36,091 nucleotides of DNA from Burkholderiales bacterium (lineage in GTDB: Bacteria; Pseudomonadota; Gammaproteobacteria; Burkholderiales; Burkholderiaceae_C). The DNA lies in contig CANFPU010000022.1 in NCBI GenBank assembly GCA_947448955.1, positions 1 through 36,091 of the forward strand. Reading direction: 5' to 3'. Made by a program: the position numbers and the translations under genes. The notes beneath the pieces are model-generated. The model was not told the origin of the DNA. It made no database searches and saw only the letters and a program-made list of their open reading frames with translations. Shown here piece after piece: positions 7,721 to 17,251 of the stretch; within the stretch, counting starts at the first letter, position 1; the number at the start of each line of letters is the position of its first letter.

Positions 7721-9058
7721 TCACTGCGGCGGCTCGCGCATCTCGATGTAGGCACGCAAGCGCAACTCCTTGGCCCAGTCGTTGTAGGCCTGGTCAAACT
7801 TTGACTCGCGCAGTTGGTTGCGAGTCTGCTCCCGCAGCTCTTTCGGATCGGCCGCGACGCTTCGCCGTTCCAGCACCTGGATCAGGTGCACGCCAAAACG
7901 AGACACCACTGGCGGAGACAGGTCTCCCGGCGCCAGCTTGGCCATCGCTTCCTCGAACTCGGGCACAAATTGTCCTGGCGCAGCCCAGCCCAATTCTCCG
8001 CCAGTGGTTGCCGAACCATCCTCGGACACCTCACGCGCCAAGTCTTCGAATTTCTTGTCACCGCGCTCGATCTGCCGGCGCCAGTCGGCCATGCGACGAC
8101 TCACGGCTGCGGCCTGGTCTCGGTCCGACAGGCGCAGCAGGATGTGCCTGGCTTTGGTCTGGGTGACCTGGAAGGGGTCACTTTGTTGGCGGTCGATCAG
8201 CTTGATGATGTGCAAACCTGCGGGACTGCGCAATGGCAGGGCCGACAACTGTCCGACCGCCATGTCCCGCGCTGCTTCGACGAAGAGGTCGGGCAGCCGC
8301 TCTGCCGGCCTCAAGCCGATCTCGCCGCCATTCGCACGGTTGCTGTCTTCGCTGATCTCACGCGCTAGCTTGGCAAAATCTTCGCCCGCATTCAAGCGAG
8401 CAAGGGCCCGCCCGGCGATCGCCAATCGCTGCGCCAGCACTTGCGCATCGGCGTCCTCGGGCACGGTGATCAGGATCTGCGCCAAGTTGAGCTGCACCTG
8501 AGTCGATGCCTTGGCGCGCCGCTCGACGAGCACGCGGTCGATGTCGGCGTCGGTGATGCGAATTCGAGCATTGACCTCGCGCTCGCGCACCCGCTCGACC
8601 TGCAACTGATCGCGAAGGTTGTTGCGAAAGCGAGCCATGTCCATACCCTCGCTGCGCAATCGATCCCGCAACTGCGGCACTGTCATCTGATTCTGGGCCG
8701 CCACATTGGTCACCGCACGATCGATCTCGGCGTCATCGACCTTCTGGCCCACCTCGCGTGCAAAGGTGATCTGGACCCGCTCATCAATCAAGCTGTCGAG
8801 CACCTGCTGGCGCAAAACGTCCGTGTCAGGCGGCTTGCCGCCGCCACGCCGCACCTCAGCACCCAGGCGCTCGATGCGCTGCGCCACCTCTACCGAAGTG
8901 ACCGCCTCGGTATTGACCACGGCCACGATGAAGTCGCCGCTGAGGTTGGTGCGCGTTGCCTGAGACTGGGCCGCCGTCGGCGCGGCCGAAAAGCAGGCTG
9001 CGCCGGCCATGGCCAGCGCCGTGGCGCGCAGACACTGAGAAAAGTGATGGTGGGTCAT
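7721..9058 (-). CDS. surA: Periplasmic chaperone and peptidyl-prolyl isomerase SurA
   Basis: A 445-residue periplasmic chaperone that escorts outer-membrane beta-barrel proteins, including LptD, to the Bam complex. A signal peptide covers about residues 1-31 (hydrophobic, ending TAAQ). An N-terminal SurA helical domain follows (about 42-175), then two parvulin-type rotamase domains, about 180-285 (NLAQILI ... GLHIIKL) and 295-395 (KARHILLRL ... [11 protein letters not shown]), and a C-terminal helix. Length compares with 428 in E. coli. The ATG overlaps the lptD stop in ATGA, so translation is coupled to its client LptD; ksgA follows. Confidence 0.95.
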   Translation of the reverse strand: MTHHHFSQCLRATALAMAGAACFSAAPTAAQSQATRTNLSGDFIVAVVNTEAVTSVEVAQRIERLGAEVRRGGGKPPDTDVLRQQVLDSLIDERVQITFAREVGQKVDDAEIDRAVTNVAAQNQMTVPQLRDRLRSEGMDMARFRNNLRDQLQVERVREREVNARIRITDADIDRVLVERRAKASTQVQLNLAQILITVPEDADAQVLAQRLAIAGRALARLNAGEDFAKLAREISEDSNRANGGEIGLRPAERLPDLFVEAARDMAVGQLSALPLRSPAGLHIIKLIDRQQSDPFQVTQTKARHILLRLSDRDQAAAVSRRMADWRRQIERGDKKFEDLAREVSEDGSATTGGELGWAAPGQFVPEFEEAMAKLAPGDLSPPVVSRFGVHLIQVLERRSVAADPKELREQTRNQLRESKFDQAYNDWAKELRLRAYIEMREPPQ

Positions 9059-11400
9059 GGCTCAGAGGTGGGAATCAAGGCTTTACCTGGCTCACGCAGC
9101 AACCGGTAGCCGGGGATATTGTCCTTCAACAGCTGCAGCGGGTTGGCGCCCAGCCTGGACAGGCCGACCAGCTCGAGCTGGAGCAACAAGCGCGTGCTGG
9201 CCTCGGCCCGGCCCGTGGACAGCCGCTCGGCCACGACGCGGCCAATCCAGCAGCCGGCGTCGTACTCGACACCGATGGTGGCATCGGTCATGCGGCTGTC
9301 CTTGAGGCTGTAGTTCGTCCGACCCACCGCGTACAGCGTACCGCCACAACCCCCTGCTGCACCAACGGGTTTGGCCGTCCCGCCATAAACCGGCCATTGC
9401 CAGCCCAATTCAACTTGCTCGGACAATCCGCTGGCCAGCCGGTAGCGGGCGCTTAGGGTGTGAAATGGCGCCGGCGAATAGCGCGCGCCGATGATCGATC
9501 GGACCACGCGGCGGGTGTCGGGGTTGTATTGCAATGCAGCGTCGAACCTCCAGGGCTGGAAGACCGAACTGGCGCCCTCAATCAGCAGATCTGAAAAGCG
9601 CTGGCTCAGGGTTTCGCCACTGAGCACCACTTGCTGATCACGAAGCCGGATTCGCTGGGCCAGCCCCAAGCGCAGGGTCTCGGCGCCGCTTTGCGCATCG
9701 ACCAAACGGGTGGTGACGCCCGCGGTGAGCTGGTGCGCATCCGACACCCGATCAACACCCGAAAAAGCGTTCTCGGCATAAATTGACACGGTGTTGAAGT
9801 CTCGCTCGGCCGAATCGAAATTCGGCAAGCCCGACTGGTCGCGGAACGGCGTGTTGACATAGAGCATTCGCGGCTCCAGCGTTTGGCGTTGCGTGCGACC
9901 GAACCAACTGACCGGACGCTCGAAGACCAGACCGGCATCCACGCTAGCACTCGGGATCAACCGAGAGGCGCGTCTGCCAGCCAGGTCACCGATCGGGTCG
10001 AGGTCATAGGTGGCCGTGTTGAGCAGGAGCTTGGGCGTGATCCATCCGCCGGGCTGTACAAACGGACGGCTCAACTGGCCCACCGCATGCCAACGCCAAC
10101 CGGTGGGCATGGCGGCGCTCGTCGAGGCATCGGGCCGGGTGAAGTGATTGATTTCGGTCTCGAAGGCGGCTTGCAGGCCTGCCGACAACGGGGACGTCAG
10201 ACGCAGACCCAATTGCGGGCTGCGCTGATAGGGCGCGACGATCAAGTCCGATCCGCTGCCGGTCTGCAACACCTGCCAGTGCTGGACTCTGGCATAGCCG
10301 GTCAACAAGCCCAGCGGCGTGCTCTGAACACGCTCAGCACTGAACTCCTCGGTGAGCAGGCGCGGCACGATCGCCCCGGGGAGTGATCGCGGGAAATCCT
10401 GCCAGTAAGCGCTGTCAGAGACCTGCCGCCAGCGCGCGCTGTAGTCCAGGCCGCCAAACAACCGGCCCTGGTTGTCGATGTCCAAGGCGTGGCGCGAACC
10501 ACCGGACACACGGTCCTGCGGCAACCAGTTGAGACGAAACCGACCACTGTGCTCACGTTCAAGATAACGGAACTCGCTGTCGAGCGAAAGGCCTCGGCGC
10601 GTCATCACCGTTGGCGTCAGCGTCAAGTCGCGGTTTGGCGCCATGTTCCAGTAATAAGGGACGGCCAGTGTGAAGCCATTGCGGCTGTCCAACGGCACCA
10701 AAGTGGGCGGCAGCCAGCCACTCTTGCGATCGTCACTCAACGGAAAACTCAGCGCCGGCAAGCCCAGGATGGGCAGACCCAGAAACTGCAGCACGGCGCC
10801 CTCGGCCACGCCTTCGCTGGCGGCAAAGTCAAGCTTGATCCGGTCGGTGCGCAGCAGCCAGTCGGGCTGGTTGTTGTCCTCGCGCGGGCAACTGCTGTAG
10901 ATCGCACGTTCGGCCCGCAAGCGGTCGCTGTCGAGAAAGTCGATGCGATCAGCCCGACCGCCAGCACCCAGGCTGCTGAAATCGAATTCGGGCTGGAGGA
11001 AAAAACCCTCAAACCGCTCAACCTTCAACTGAAGCTCGGGGCCGCTGTAGCGCATACCGCCCCGGGTGACCCAGACCTGGCCCAGGGCGCTGGCCCTGTC
11101 CTGTCCACTGTCGTAGCTGAGCCGATCAGCGCGTATCAGCGTGCCAGCGCGACGAAATTCGACGCTGCCCTCGGCCACGGCATCCAGCGCAGGACGCAGC
11201 AGCAACGCATCAGCGCGCAGCACGATCGGCCGCTGGCTGGTCACGGCACCGGCAGGCAGGGGCGCCAAGGCCGTGCTGGGCTGCAAGGTCACCGCGGATT
11301 CAACAACGGTACCGGCCTGTGCGCAAGTGAACGTCCAGCCGACCAGGGTCACAACCAGAGCGGACCCAAGGCGCTCGAGCCGCTGCCAGACGCAATTCAC
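9055..11400 (-). CDS. lptD: LPS-assembly protein LptD (outer-membrane LPS translocon)
   Basis: A large outer-membrane beta-barrel that with LptE inserts lipopolysaccharide into the outer leaflet. The N-terminal half has the LptA-like beta-jellyroll domain (IVLRADALLLRPA, AEGSVEFRRAGTLIRADRL, then YSSCPREDNNQPDWLLR), and the rest is alternating amphipathic strands of the barrel. Conserved cysteines occur near the jellyroll (SSC) and near the C-terminus (GGCGG, AGCWIGR), as expected for LptD disulfides. The frame is open to 11643, but that would overlap divergent amgK. No ATG lies in a sensible place, so I chose the GTG at 11400, which yields a clean signal peptide with AQA cleavage near residue 29 and a 781-residue precursor. 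A GTG at 11454 and a TTG at 11403 are alternatives. Downstream surA overlaps by 4 bp. Confidence 0.9.
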   Translation of the reverse strand: MNCVWQRLERLGSALVVTLVGWTFTCAQAGTVVESAVTLQPSTALAPLPAGAVTSQRPIVLRADALLLRPALDAVAEGSVEFRRAGTLIRADRLSYDSGQDRASALGQVWVTRGGMRYSGPELQLKVERFEGFFLQPEFDFSSLGAGGRADRIDFLDSDRLRAERAIYSSCPREDNNQPDWLLRTDRIKLDFAASEGVAEGAVLQFLGLPILGLPALSFPLSDDRKSGWLPPTLVPLDSRNGFTLAVPYYWNMAPNRDLTLTPTVMTRRGLSLDSEFRYLEREHSGRFRLNWLPQDRVSGGSRHALDIDNQGRLFGGLDYSARWRQVSDSAYWQDFPRSLPGAIVPRLLTEEFSAERVQSTPLGLLTGYARVQHWQVLQTGSGSDLIVAPYQRSPQLGLRLTSPLSAGLQAAFETEINHFTRPDASTSAAMPTGWRWHAVGQLSRPFVQPGGWITPKLLLNTATYDLDPIGDLAGRRASRLIPSASVDAGLVFERPVSWFGRTQRQTLEPRMLYVNTPFRDQSGLPNFDSAERDFNTVSIYAENAFSGVDRVSDAHQLTAGVTTRLVDAQSGAETLRLGLAQRIRLRDQQVVLSGETLSQRFSDLLIEGASSVFQPWRFDAALQYNPDTRRVVRSIIGARYSPAPFHTLSARYRLASGLSEQVELGWQWPVYGGTAKPVGAAGGCGGTLYAVGRTNYSLKDSRMTDATIGVEYDAGCWIGRVVAERLSTGRAEASTRLLLQLELVGLSRLGANPLQLLKDNIPGYRLLREPGKALIPTSEP

Positions 11401-11517
11401 CAAACGGGTTGGTGACCAGAGGCGATAGCAGGCTGCGCGAGAAGCGGTTGGCACGAAAGCGATGTGGCTGACGCCTTTGGCTGGCACCGCGATGTCGCAG
11501 GGCCAGCCAAGGGCGAG

Positions 11518-11532
11518 CGATTCGTAGAATCG
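11518..11532. repeat. Dyad in the lptD-amgK divergent region
   Basis: CGATTC-GTA-GAATCG is a perfect 6-bp inverted repeat with a 3-bp centre, lying between the proposed lptD start and amgK. It contains TAGAAT (11525-11530), a 5-of-6 match to a -10 box for amgK, but I found no good -35 box. The rest of the 205-bp gap shows nothing clear. Confidence 0.3.
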
Positions 11533-11605
11533 ACGAATTATCCATGAGCCTCGCGAAGAGAGCCTCCCTCTTCGGCACTGCCGAGGGCGAGCAAAACTGC
11601 CCCTG

Positions 11606-12670
11606 ATGACCACAGCCTTGACGACGATCGACTGGCCCGACAAAGCGCGCGAAGCCGAATTCTGGCGCTGGTTCTCCCCGCTGGCGCACCGTTTTCAGCT
11701 CGACGGCGCGAGCCTGGCACCCGCCTCAGCGGACGCCAGCTTCAGGCGGTATTTCCGGGTACAAGGGGCTGGCGGCGTCAGCCGCATCGTGATGGATGCG
11801 CCGCCGCAGAAAGAGGATGTGCAGTCCTTCGTCGATATCGCCAGCCGCATCCGTGCTGCCGGACTGCATGCGCCCGAGGTACTGGCCATCGACGCGCAGC
11901 AAGGCTTCCTGTTGCTGGCCGACCTGGGCCAGAACCTGTACCTGCAAGCGCTGAAGACGGCTGAGCCGGCCAAAGCAGACCGGTTGATGCGCGAAGCCAG
12001 TGCCGCGCTGGTGCAGTTTCAGTCTCGGGTCGACGCTGGCGGCTTGCCTGCCTACAACCACGACCTTCTGCGGCGCGAGCTCGAGCTGTTTCCCGAATGG
12101 TGTGTGGGCCATGAATACGGCATCGTCTGGACGCCAGCGCAGACCACCACCTGGCTGCGCTTGTGCGACCTGTTGGTGTCCAGCGCGCTGAACCAGCCAC
12201 AGGTGCCCGTGCACCGGGATTGGATGCCGCGCAACCTGATGGTGGCTGAGCCCAACCCAGGCATCCTCGATTTTCAGGATGCCGTGCTGGGGCCGGTGAC
12301 CTACGACATCGCATCGCTGCTGCGCGACGCTTTCATCTCATGGGACGAGTCGCTGGAGATCGACTGGGCCGCGCGCTGGTGGCAGCAGGCGCGCGCGGCC
12401 GGGTTGTTCGGCGAGCATGCGATGGCTGCCGACTTCGGCGAGACTTGGCGCGCGCTGGAATGGATGGGGCTGCAGCGCCACCTCAAAGTGCTGGGCATCT
12501 TCTGTCGGCTCAAACACCGCGACGGCAAGCCAGCCTACAGCGCAGATTTGACTCGTTTTTTTGGCTATGTCGCGAAGGTGGCGCTGCGATACCGCGACTT
12601 GAAGCCCTTGATGGCCTTGATCGAACCGATGACCGGATCGCTGACGACCACGGCCTTCTCGATGCGCTAA
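11606..12670 (+). CDS. amgK: N-acetylmuramate/N-acetylglucosamine kinase AmgK
   Basis: A 354-residue cytoplasmic sugar kinase of the aminoglycoside-phosphotransferase fold that phosphorylates recovered N-acetylmuramic acid at the anomeric position in the peptidoglycan recycling route that bypasses de novo UDP-MurNAc synthesis. The N-lobe has ASFRRYFRV at 44-52. The catalytic loop VHRDWMPRNLMV carries D205 and N210, and the metal loop LDFQDAVLGPVTYD carries D222. Divergent placement from lptD is usual. AmgK is commonly followed by the uridylyltransferase gene murU; here the next gene is a convergent M20 peptidase, so murU must be elsewhere or absent. The ATG at 11606 has only a distant GAGGGCGA as ribosome site. 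Confidence 0.9.
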   Translation: MTTALTTIDWPDKAREAEFWRWFSPLAHRFQLDGASLAPASADASFRRYFRVQGAGGVSRIVMDAPPQKEDVQSFVDIASRIRAAGLHAPEVLAIDAQQGFLLLADLGQNLYLQALKTAEPAKADRLMREASAALVQFQSRVDAGGLPAYNHDLLRRELELFPEWCVGHEYGIVWTPAQTTTWLRLCDLLVSSALNQPQVPVHRDWMPRNLMVAEPNPGILDFQDAVLGPVTYDIASLLRDAFISWDESLEIDWAARWWQQARAAGLFGEHAMAADFGETWRALEWMGLQRHLKVLGIFCRLKHRDGKPAYSADLTRFFGYVAKVALRYRDLKPLMALIEPMTGSLTTTAFSMR

Positions 12671-12676
12671 GGCTCT

Positions 12677-12719
12677 GTCCGCCAGCTGGCGGACCAGCTC
12701 TTGAGCCCGCCAGCTGGCG
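12677..12719. repeat. Two tandem palindromes between amgK and a convergent peptidase gene
   Basis: GTCCGCCAGCTGGCGGAC (12677-12694) is a perfect 18-bp palindrome. A second palindrome CGCCAGCTGGCG (12708-12719) repeats its 13-bp core CCGCCAGCTGGCG 28 bp further on. They lie just after the amgK stop and before the convergent M20 peptidase stop. Hairpin-forming bidirectional terminator or a small REP-like element are both possible; there is no T-run. Confidence 0.5.
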
Positions 12720-12737
12720 CCAGCCGCGCGCCCCGGC

Positions 12738-14213
<1,476 letters not shown>

Positions 14214-14227
14214 GGTTTTTCCTCAGA

Positions 14228-15100
14228 TCAGGGTTCCAAGAGGGGCAGTTTAGGCCCGGGCGGTGCTTGGGTCGACAACCAAGCGACCAGATCGAACAGC
14301 ACCCGATCCTGACCGGGCTCATGGAAGATCTCATGTGCCATTTCCGGGTAGCGCTGCGCCAGCACTACGGTCTGCGGCGCCGCAGCGGCAAAGTCCTCGC
14401 TGCCACGCGGCGCGACACAGCGGTCGGCACCGGCATACAGCAGCAGCGTCGGCATGGTCCAGCGCGGTGCAGACGCCAGCACCAGCGCACCGGCTGCGAC
14501 GATGAAACGCACCAGACGCGGCGTGACACGGTCGTGCACCAGAGGGTCGGCGACATAAGCCCGCACGACCGCTGGGTCGCTGCAGACCCATTCAGGCTTC
14601 AGGCCATTGCCCAGCGCCAACGACGGCGCCACCGGCGCGGCAAGCGCCAACAACAGTTTCTGGGCGCGGCTCATGCCTGGGTCGATCGCCGGTGAGGACA
14701 TCACCAACCCGTCAACCGGCTGCCACCAAGGCGCCGGTGCCGGGGACAAGGCTTCAGCGACATAGCGACCGGCCACCAATCCACCCATGCTGTGGCCCAG
14801 CAACAGCAGCGGGCCGGGCATCTCGCGACGCAGGTGCTCAATCACGCAGCCGAGATCGGCCAGCAGGCTGTCATCAGCAGCCAAGCCGCCACGTGGTCCG
14901 GTCGATAGTCCATGGCCGCGTTGGTCATAGCCAGCCACAGCCCAGCCCTGGCCGGCCAATCGGGCCGCCACCTGGGCGTAGCGCCCGCCATGCTCGCCCA
15001 ATCCGTGGACGACCAACACCGTACCGCGTGCCGGACCGACAGGCCCAGGCCAGCTCCGGAGCTTGAGAGAGGTGCCGTCGGCGGTGCTGAGCGTGGCCAT
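14228..15100 (-). CDS. Alpha/beta hydrolase, monoacylglycerol-lipase-like
   Basis: A 290-residue serine hydrolase of the monoacylglycerol lipase/lysophospholipase type (Hydrolase_4). The oxyanion region VVHGLGEHGGRY at 30-41 and YDQRGHGLS at 58-66 are typical of that group. The nucleophile is S104 in LGHSMGG, the acid D226 in YAGADRCV and the base H256 in EMAHEIFHE. No signal peptide is evident, so it is probably cytoplasmic. It lies immediately downstream of the M20 peptidase (14 bp gap, same strand), so the two may be co-transcribed from upstream of 14213; note that its own ATG at 15100 also faces the divergent lipoprotein gene. Wait-free reading of order: on the minus strand this gene comes first and the peptidase second. 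Confidence 0.85.
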   Translation of the reverse strand: MATLSTADGTSLKLRSWPGPVGPARGTVLVVHGLGEHGGRYAQVAARLAGQGWAVAGYDQRGHGLSTGPRGGLAADDSLLADLGCVIEHLRREMPGPLLLLGHSMGGLVAGRYVAEALSPAPAPWWQPVDGLVMSSPAIDPGMSRAQKLLLALAAPVAPSLALGNGLKPEWVCSDPAVVRAYVADPLVHDRVTPRLVRFIVAAGALVLASAPRWTMPTLLLYAGADRCVAPRGSEDFAAAAPQTVVLAQRYPEMAHEIFHEPGQDRVLFDLVAWLSTQAPPGPKLPLLEP

Positions 15101-15131
15101 TTGCCAAGTTTAGAGCCCAGCCCCCTACACT
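15101..15131 (+). promoter_or_regulatory. Weak candidate promoter for the lipoprotein-protease pair
   Basis: TTGCCA (15101-15106) and TACACT (15126-15131) are spaced by 19 bp, longer than ideal. Transcription would begin near 15138, only a few bases before an ATG at 15141, which argues for the downstream ATG at 15234 as the translation start. Confidence 0.25.
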
Positions 15132-15233
15132 GATGCCGGTATGCAAGCCCAAGGTGCTTCCCGAGCCGCCCCCACGACCGCGCCGAGTCGCCTCGGCGGG
15201 CGGGGTTGCGGGCCGACCGTTGCCGCCCAGCGC

Positions 15234-15818
15234 ATGCTGCGAGTCATCGCGCTCGCCTCGCTGACCTCTTGCGCCAACCCTCCCAACGCTTCAGCGCCCA
15301 GCACGGCGACAGCGCCGAGCATCGGGCCCAGCGCGCGCCTGCTGCTGCGCGGGGCAGTGTCGCCGGATGATCAATTTGCGCTCAACCAGCTGATGGACAC
15401 GCTGCAGTGCAAAGAGCCCCAGCGATTGTCTAGCGGAACCGCACAGCGCACACCCGAACCGGCGATGCTGCCGGCTGAAGTGCTGACCACACTGGAGTTC
15501 CAGGTGCTGCGCGCGGGGCAGCCCAGTTGCGCAATGCGCTGGACCTTCAGCCCAAGGGCCGGCAAGACCTACCTGGTGCAAGGTCTGGCTGGCGCGGGCT
15601 GCGGCGCACGCTTGCTGGACGTCAGCTCGCCAGAGCGGCCGCAGATACCGCCTGACGCGGTGCTGCGCAGCCTGCCCGGGCAAGCCTGCGTGCCGATCGC
15701 CCAGGCACGGGCGGCAGCGCCCCGGGCCTCGCTGATCCAAGGCGGACAGTACAAGGGCGAAGCCGTGCTCAACCCCAACGCCAGCACCCGCGACCTGCAA
15801 GGGCTGATATCGCGATGA
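15234..15818 (+). CDS. Small predicted lipoprotein of unknown function
   Basis: A 194-residue protein I do not recognise. From the ATG at 15234 it starts MLRVIALASLTSC, a short lipoprotein-like signal with lipobox L-T-S-C at C13, followed by a Ser/Thr/Ala/Pro-rich linker (14-35) and a globular part with four further cysteines. An ATG at 15141 would add 31 Arg/Gly/Pro-rich residues; I prefer 15234 because the hydrophobic stretch then becomes N-terminal, although the resulting signal is unusually short. Its stop overlaps the start of the next gene in ATGA, so it is translationally coupled to the secreted protease and may act with it, for example as a partner or target at the membrane. That role is inference. 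Confidence 0.6.
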   Translation: MLRVIALASLTSCANPPNASAPSTATAPSIGPSARLLLRGAVSPDDQFALNQLMDTLQCKEPQRLSSGTAQRTPEPAMLPAEVLTTLEFQVLRAGQPSCAMRWTFSPRAGKTYLVQGLAGAGCGARLLDVSSPERPQIPPDAVLRSLPGQACVPIAQARAAAPRASLIQGGQYKGEAVLNPNASTRDLQGLISR

Positions 15819-16627
15819 CGCTGTCCGCACGACAGGGCCGTCGCGCCAGGGACCTGGCGGGAATCTGCCTGCTGGTGTTGACCCCGCTGAGCTTGGCCGC
15901 TGCCATGACTCCCGCCGAACTGTTTGCCAGGGTCTCGCCCAGCGTCTGGCGGGTTCAGACGCTGGATGGCGATGGCTTGCCGCTGGTGCAAGGCAGCGCA
16001 GTGGTGGTCGCACCCGGCCAGCTGGTCACCAACTGTCATGTGCTGGCGCGGGCCCAACGAGTCCAGGTCAGACGCGATGGCCAAGCCAAAGTGATGTCCG
16101 CCAAGCTGGTGCTGTGGGATGTGCAGCGCGACCTCTGCCAGCTGGAGGTACAGGGCGCAGCGGGCCCGCCGATTCCGCTGGGCAGCAGCTCTGCCGCGGC
16201 GGTCGGCCAGCCGGCCTATGCCATCGGCCACCCGAAAGGCCTGGACCTGACCTTGAGCGCGGGCCTGGTGTCGTCCTTGCGTCGCAACAGCGCTGGCCAA
16301 CTGGTGCTGATACAGACCTCGGCCGCCATTTCCGGCGGCTCAAGCGGTGGCGGGCTGTTCAACGAAGCCGGTGAACTGCTGGGCCTGACGACGATCGCCT
16401 CTATCGGCGGCGATACACAGAATCTGAACTTCGCCATCCCGGCCGACTGGATCCGCGACCTGCCGCGCCGGCATACGGCAGCGCTGGCGTCGGCAGGCAG
16501 CCCGGCCGCAGCAGCGTCTACGCCATCGGTCAACCTATCGCCCAACCAATCACCCAACCAATCACCCAACCAATCACCCAGCGCATCGGCCAGTGCATCA
16601 GCCAGTGCACCCGCGACCGGGCGCTAG
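15815..16627 (+). CDS. Exported trypsin-like serine protease without PDZ domain
   Basis: A 270-residue protease with an N-terminal signal peptide or anchor (hydrophobic 14-30, ending AAA). The chymotrypsin-fold triad is visible: H75 in VTNCHVLA, D106 in VQRDLCQL and S177 in SGGSSGGGLF, with AIGHPKGLDLTLSAG at 137-150 as in DegP/HtrA-type proteases. There is no room for a PDZ domain. The tail from about 228 is low complexity and ends in SPNQ repeated three times and a Ser/Ala run. The protein is probably periplasmic, where it could degrade or process proteins. The start overlaps the upstream lipoprotein stop by 4 bp. Confidence 0.82.
   Translation: MTLSARQGRRARDLAGICLLVLTPLSLAAAMTPAELFARVSPSVWRVQTLDGDGLPLVQGSAVVVAPGQLVTNCHVLARAQRVQVRRDGQAKVMSAKLVLWDVQRDLCQLEVQGAAGPPIPLGSSSAAAVGQPAYAIGHPKGLDLTLSAGLVSSLRRNSAGQLVLIQTSAAISGGSSGGGLFNEAGELLGLTTIASIGGDTQNLNFAIPADWIRDLPRRHTAALASAGSPAAAASTPSVNLSPNQSPNQSPNQSPSASASASASAPATGR
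16538..16585 (+). repeat. 12-bp tandem repeat coding SPNQ at the protease C-terminus
   Basis: Units TCGCCCAACCAA (16538-16549) and TCACCCAACCAA (16550-16561 and 16562-16573) are followed by a decayed unit from 16574. Each unit is four codons, S-P-N-Q, so changes in copy number keep the frame. Further on, TCGGCCAGTGCA and TCAGCCAGTGCA repeat with the same 12-bp period, up to about 16609. Confidence 0.9.
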
Positions 16628-16630
16628 GCT

Positions 16631-16642
16631 GCGCTAAAGCGC
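16631..16642. repeat. Short inverted repeat at the convergent protease/metW junction
   Basis: GCGCT-AA-AGCGC is a 5-bp inverted repeat that contains the metW stop codon and begins 4 bp after the protease stop. With no T-run and a small stem it is at best a weak bidirectional terminator. Confidence 0.3.
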
Positions 16643-17251
16643 GGGCTCGGCGCTGCCTTCGAAACTGAAAACCGCCACGCTGGCCCGCAAATTGGGCCAG
16701 CGCCGCACGGCAGACCCCGATTGCAGCCCGAAGCTGTCGAGGATTTTCAGGCCGTTGCGCCGCGCCAGCACTTCGAAATCGGCGTGGGTGCCGACCCGGA
16801 TGTTCGGCGTGTCGTACCACTCATAAGGCAGGGCGCGCGTGACCGGCATGCGCCCACGCAGCACCGACCAACGATTCGGCCAATGCGCAAAGTTCGGGAA
16901 AGTGACGATGCCGATGCGGCCGACCCGAGCAGTCTCGAGCAGCATCTTTTCGGTATTGCGCAGATGCTGCAGTGTCTGCAGTTGCAGCACCACGTCGAAG
17001 CTGCGGTCCTCGAACAGCGCCAAGCCGTCCTCGAGGTTGAGTTGCAGCACGTTGACACCGCGCTCGGCACAGGCCAGCAGTTTGTCGTCGTCGATTTCGA
17101 CACCGTAGCCGCTGCAACCCTTGACCTGTTGCAAGTAATCGAGCAAGGTCCCGTCGCCACAGCCCAGGTCAAGCACCCTGGCGCCAGCAGGCACCAACTC
17201 AGCGATCAAGCCCTGTTCGAGCGTGACCTGCGGGATCGGCGTGCGGCTCAT
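16634..17251 (-). CDS. metW: Methionine biosynthesis protein MetW (SAM-dependent methyltransferase fold)
   Basis: A 205-residue cytoplasmic protein of the class I methyltransferase fold, paired with MetX in many proteobacteria and needed for full homoserine acylation there; its own catalytic role is not settled. The SAM-binding glycine motif [15 protein letters not shown] lies at about 26-40, acidic GVEIDDDK at about 49-56, and [11 protein letters not shown] and [20 protein letters not shown] in the second half are typical MetW signatures. The ATG overlaps the end of metX by 4 bp (ATGA), so it is translationally coupled. Confidence 0.94.
   Translation of the reverse strand: MSRTPIPQVTLEQGLIAELVPAGARVLDLGCGDGTLLDYLQQVKGCSGYGVEIDDDKLLACAERGVNVLQLNLEDGLALFEDRSFDVVLQLQTLQHLRNTEKMLLETARVGRIGIVTFPNFAHWPNRWSVLRGRMPVTRALPYEWYDTPNIRVGTHADFEVLARRNGLKILDSFGLQSGSAVRRWPNLRASVAVFSFEGSAEPAL

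Noticed and set aside
10489..11415. A 308-codon plus-strand frame inside lptD
   Set aside because: Shadow of the LptD barrel-coding sequence; no ribosome site or motif.
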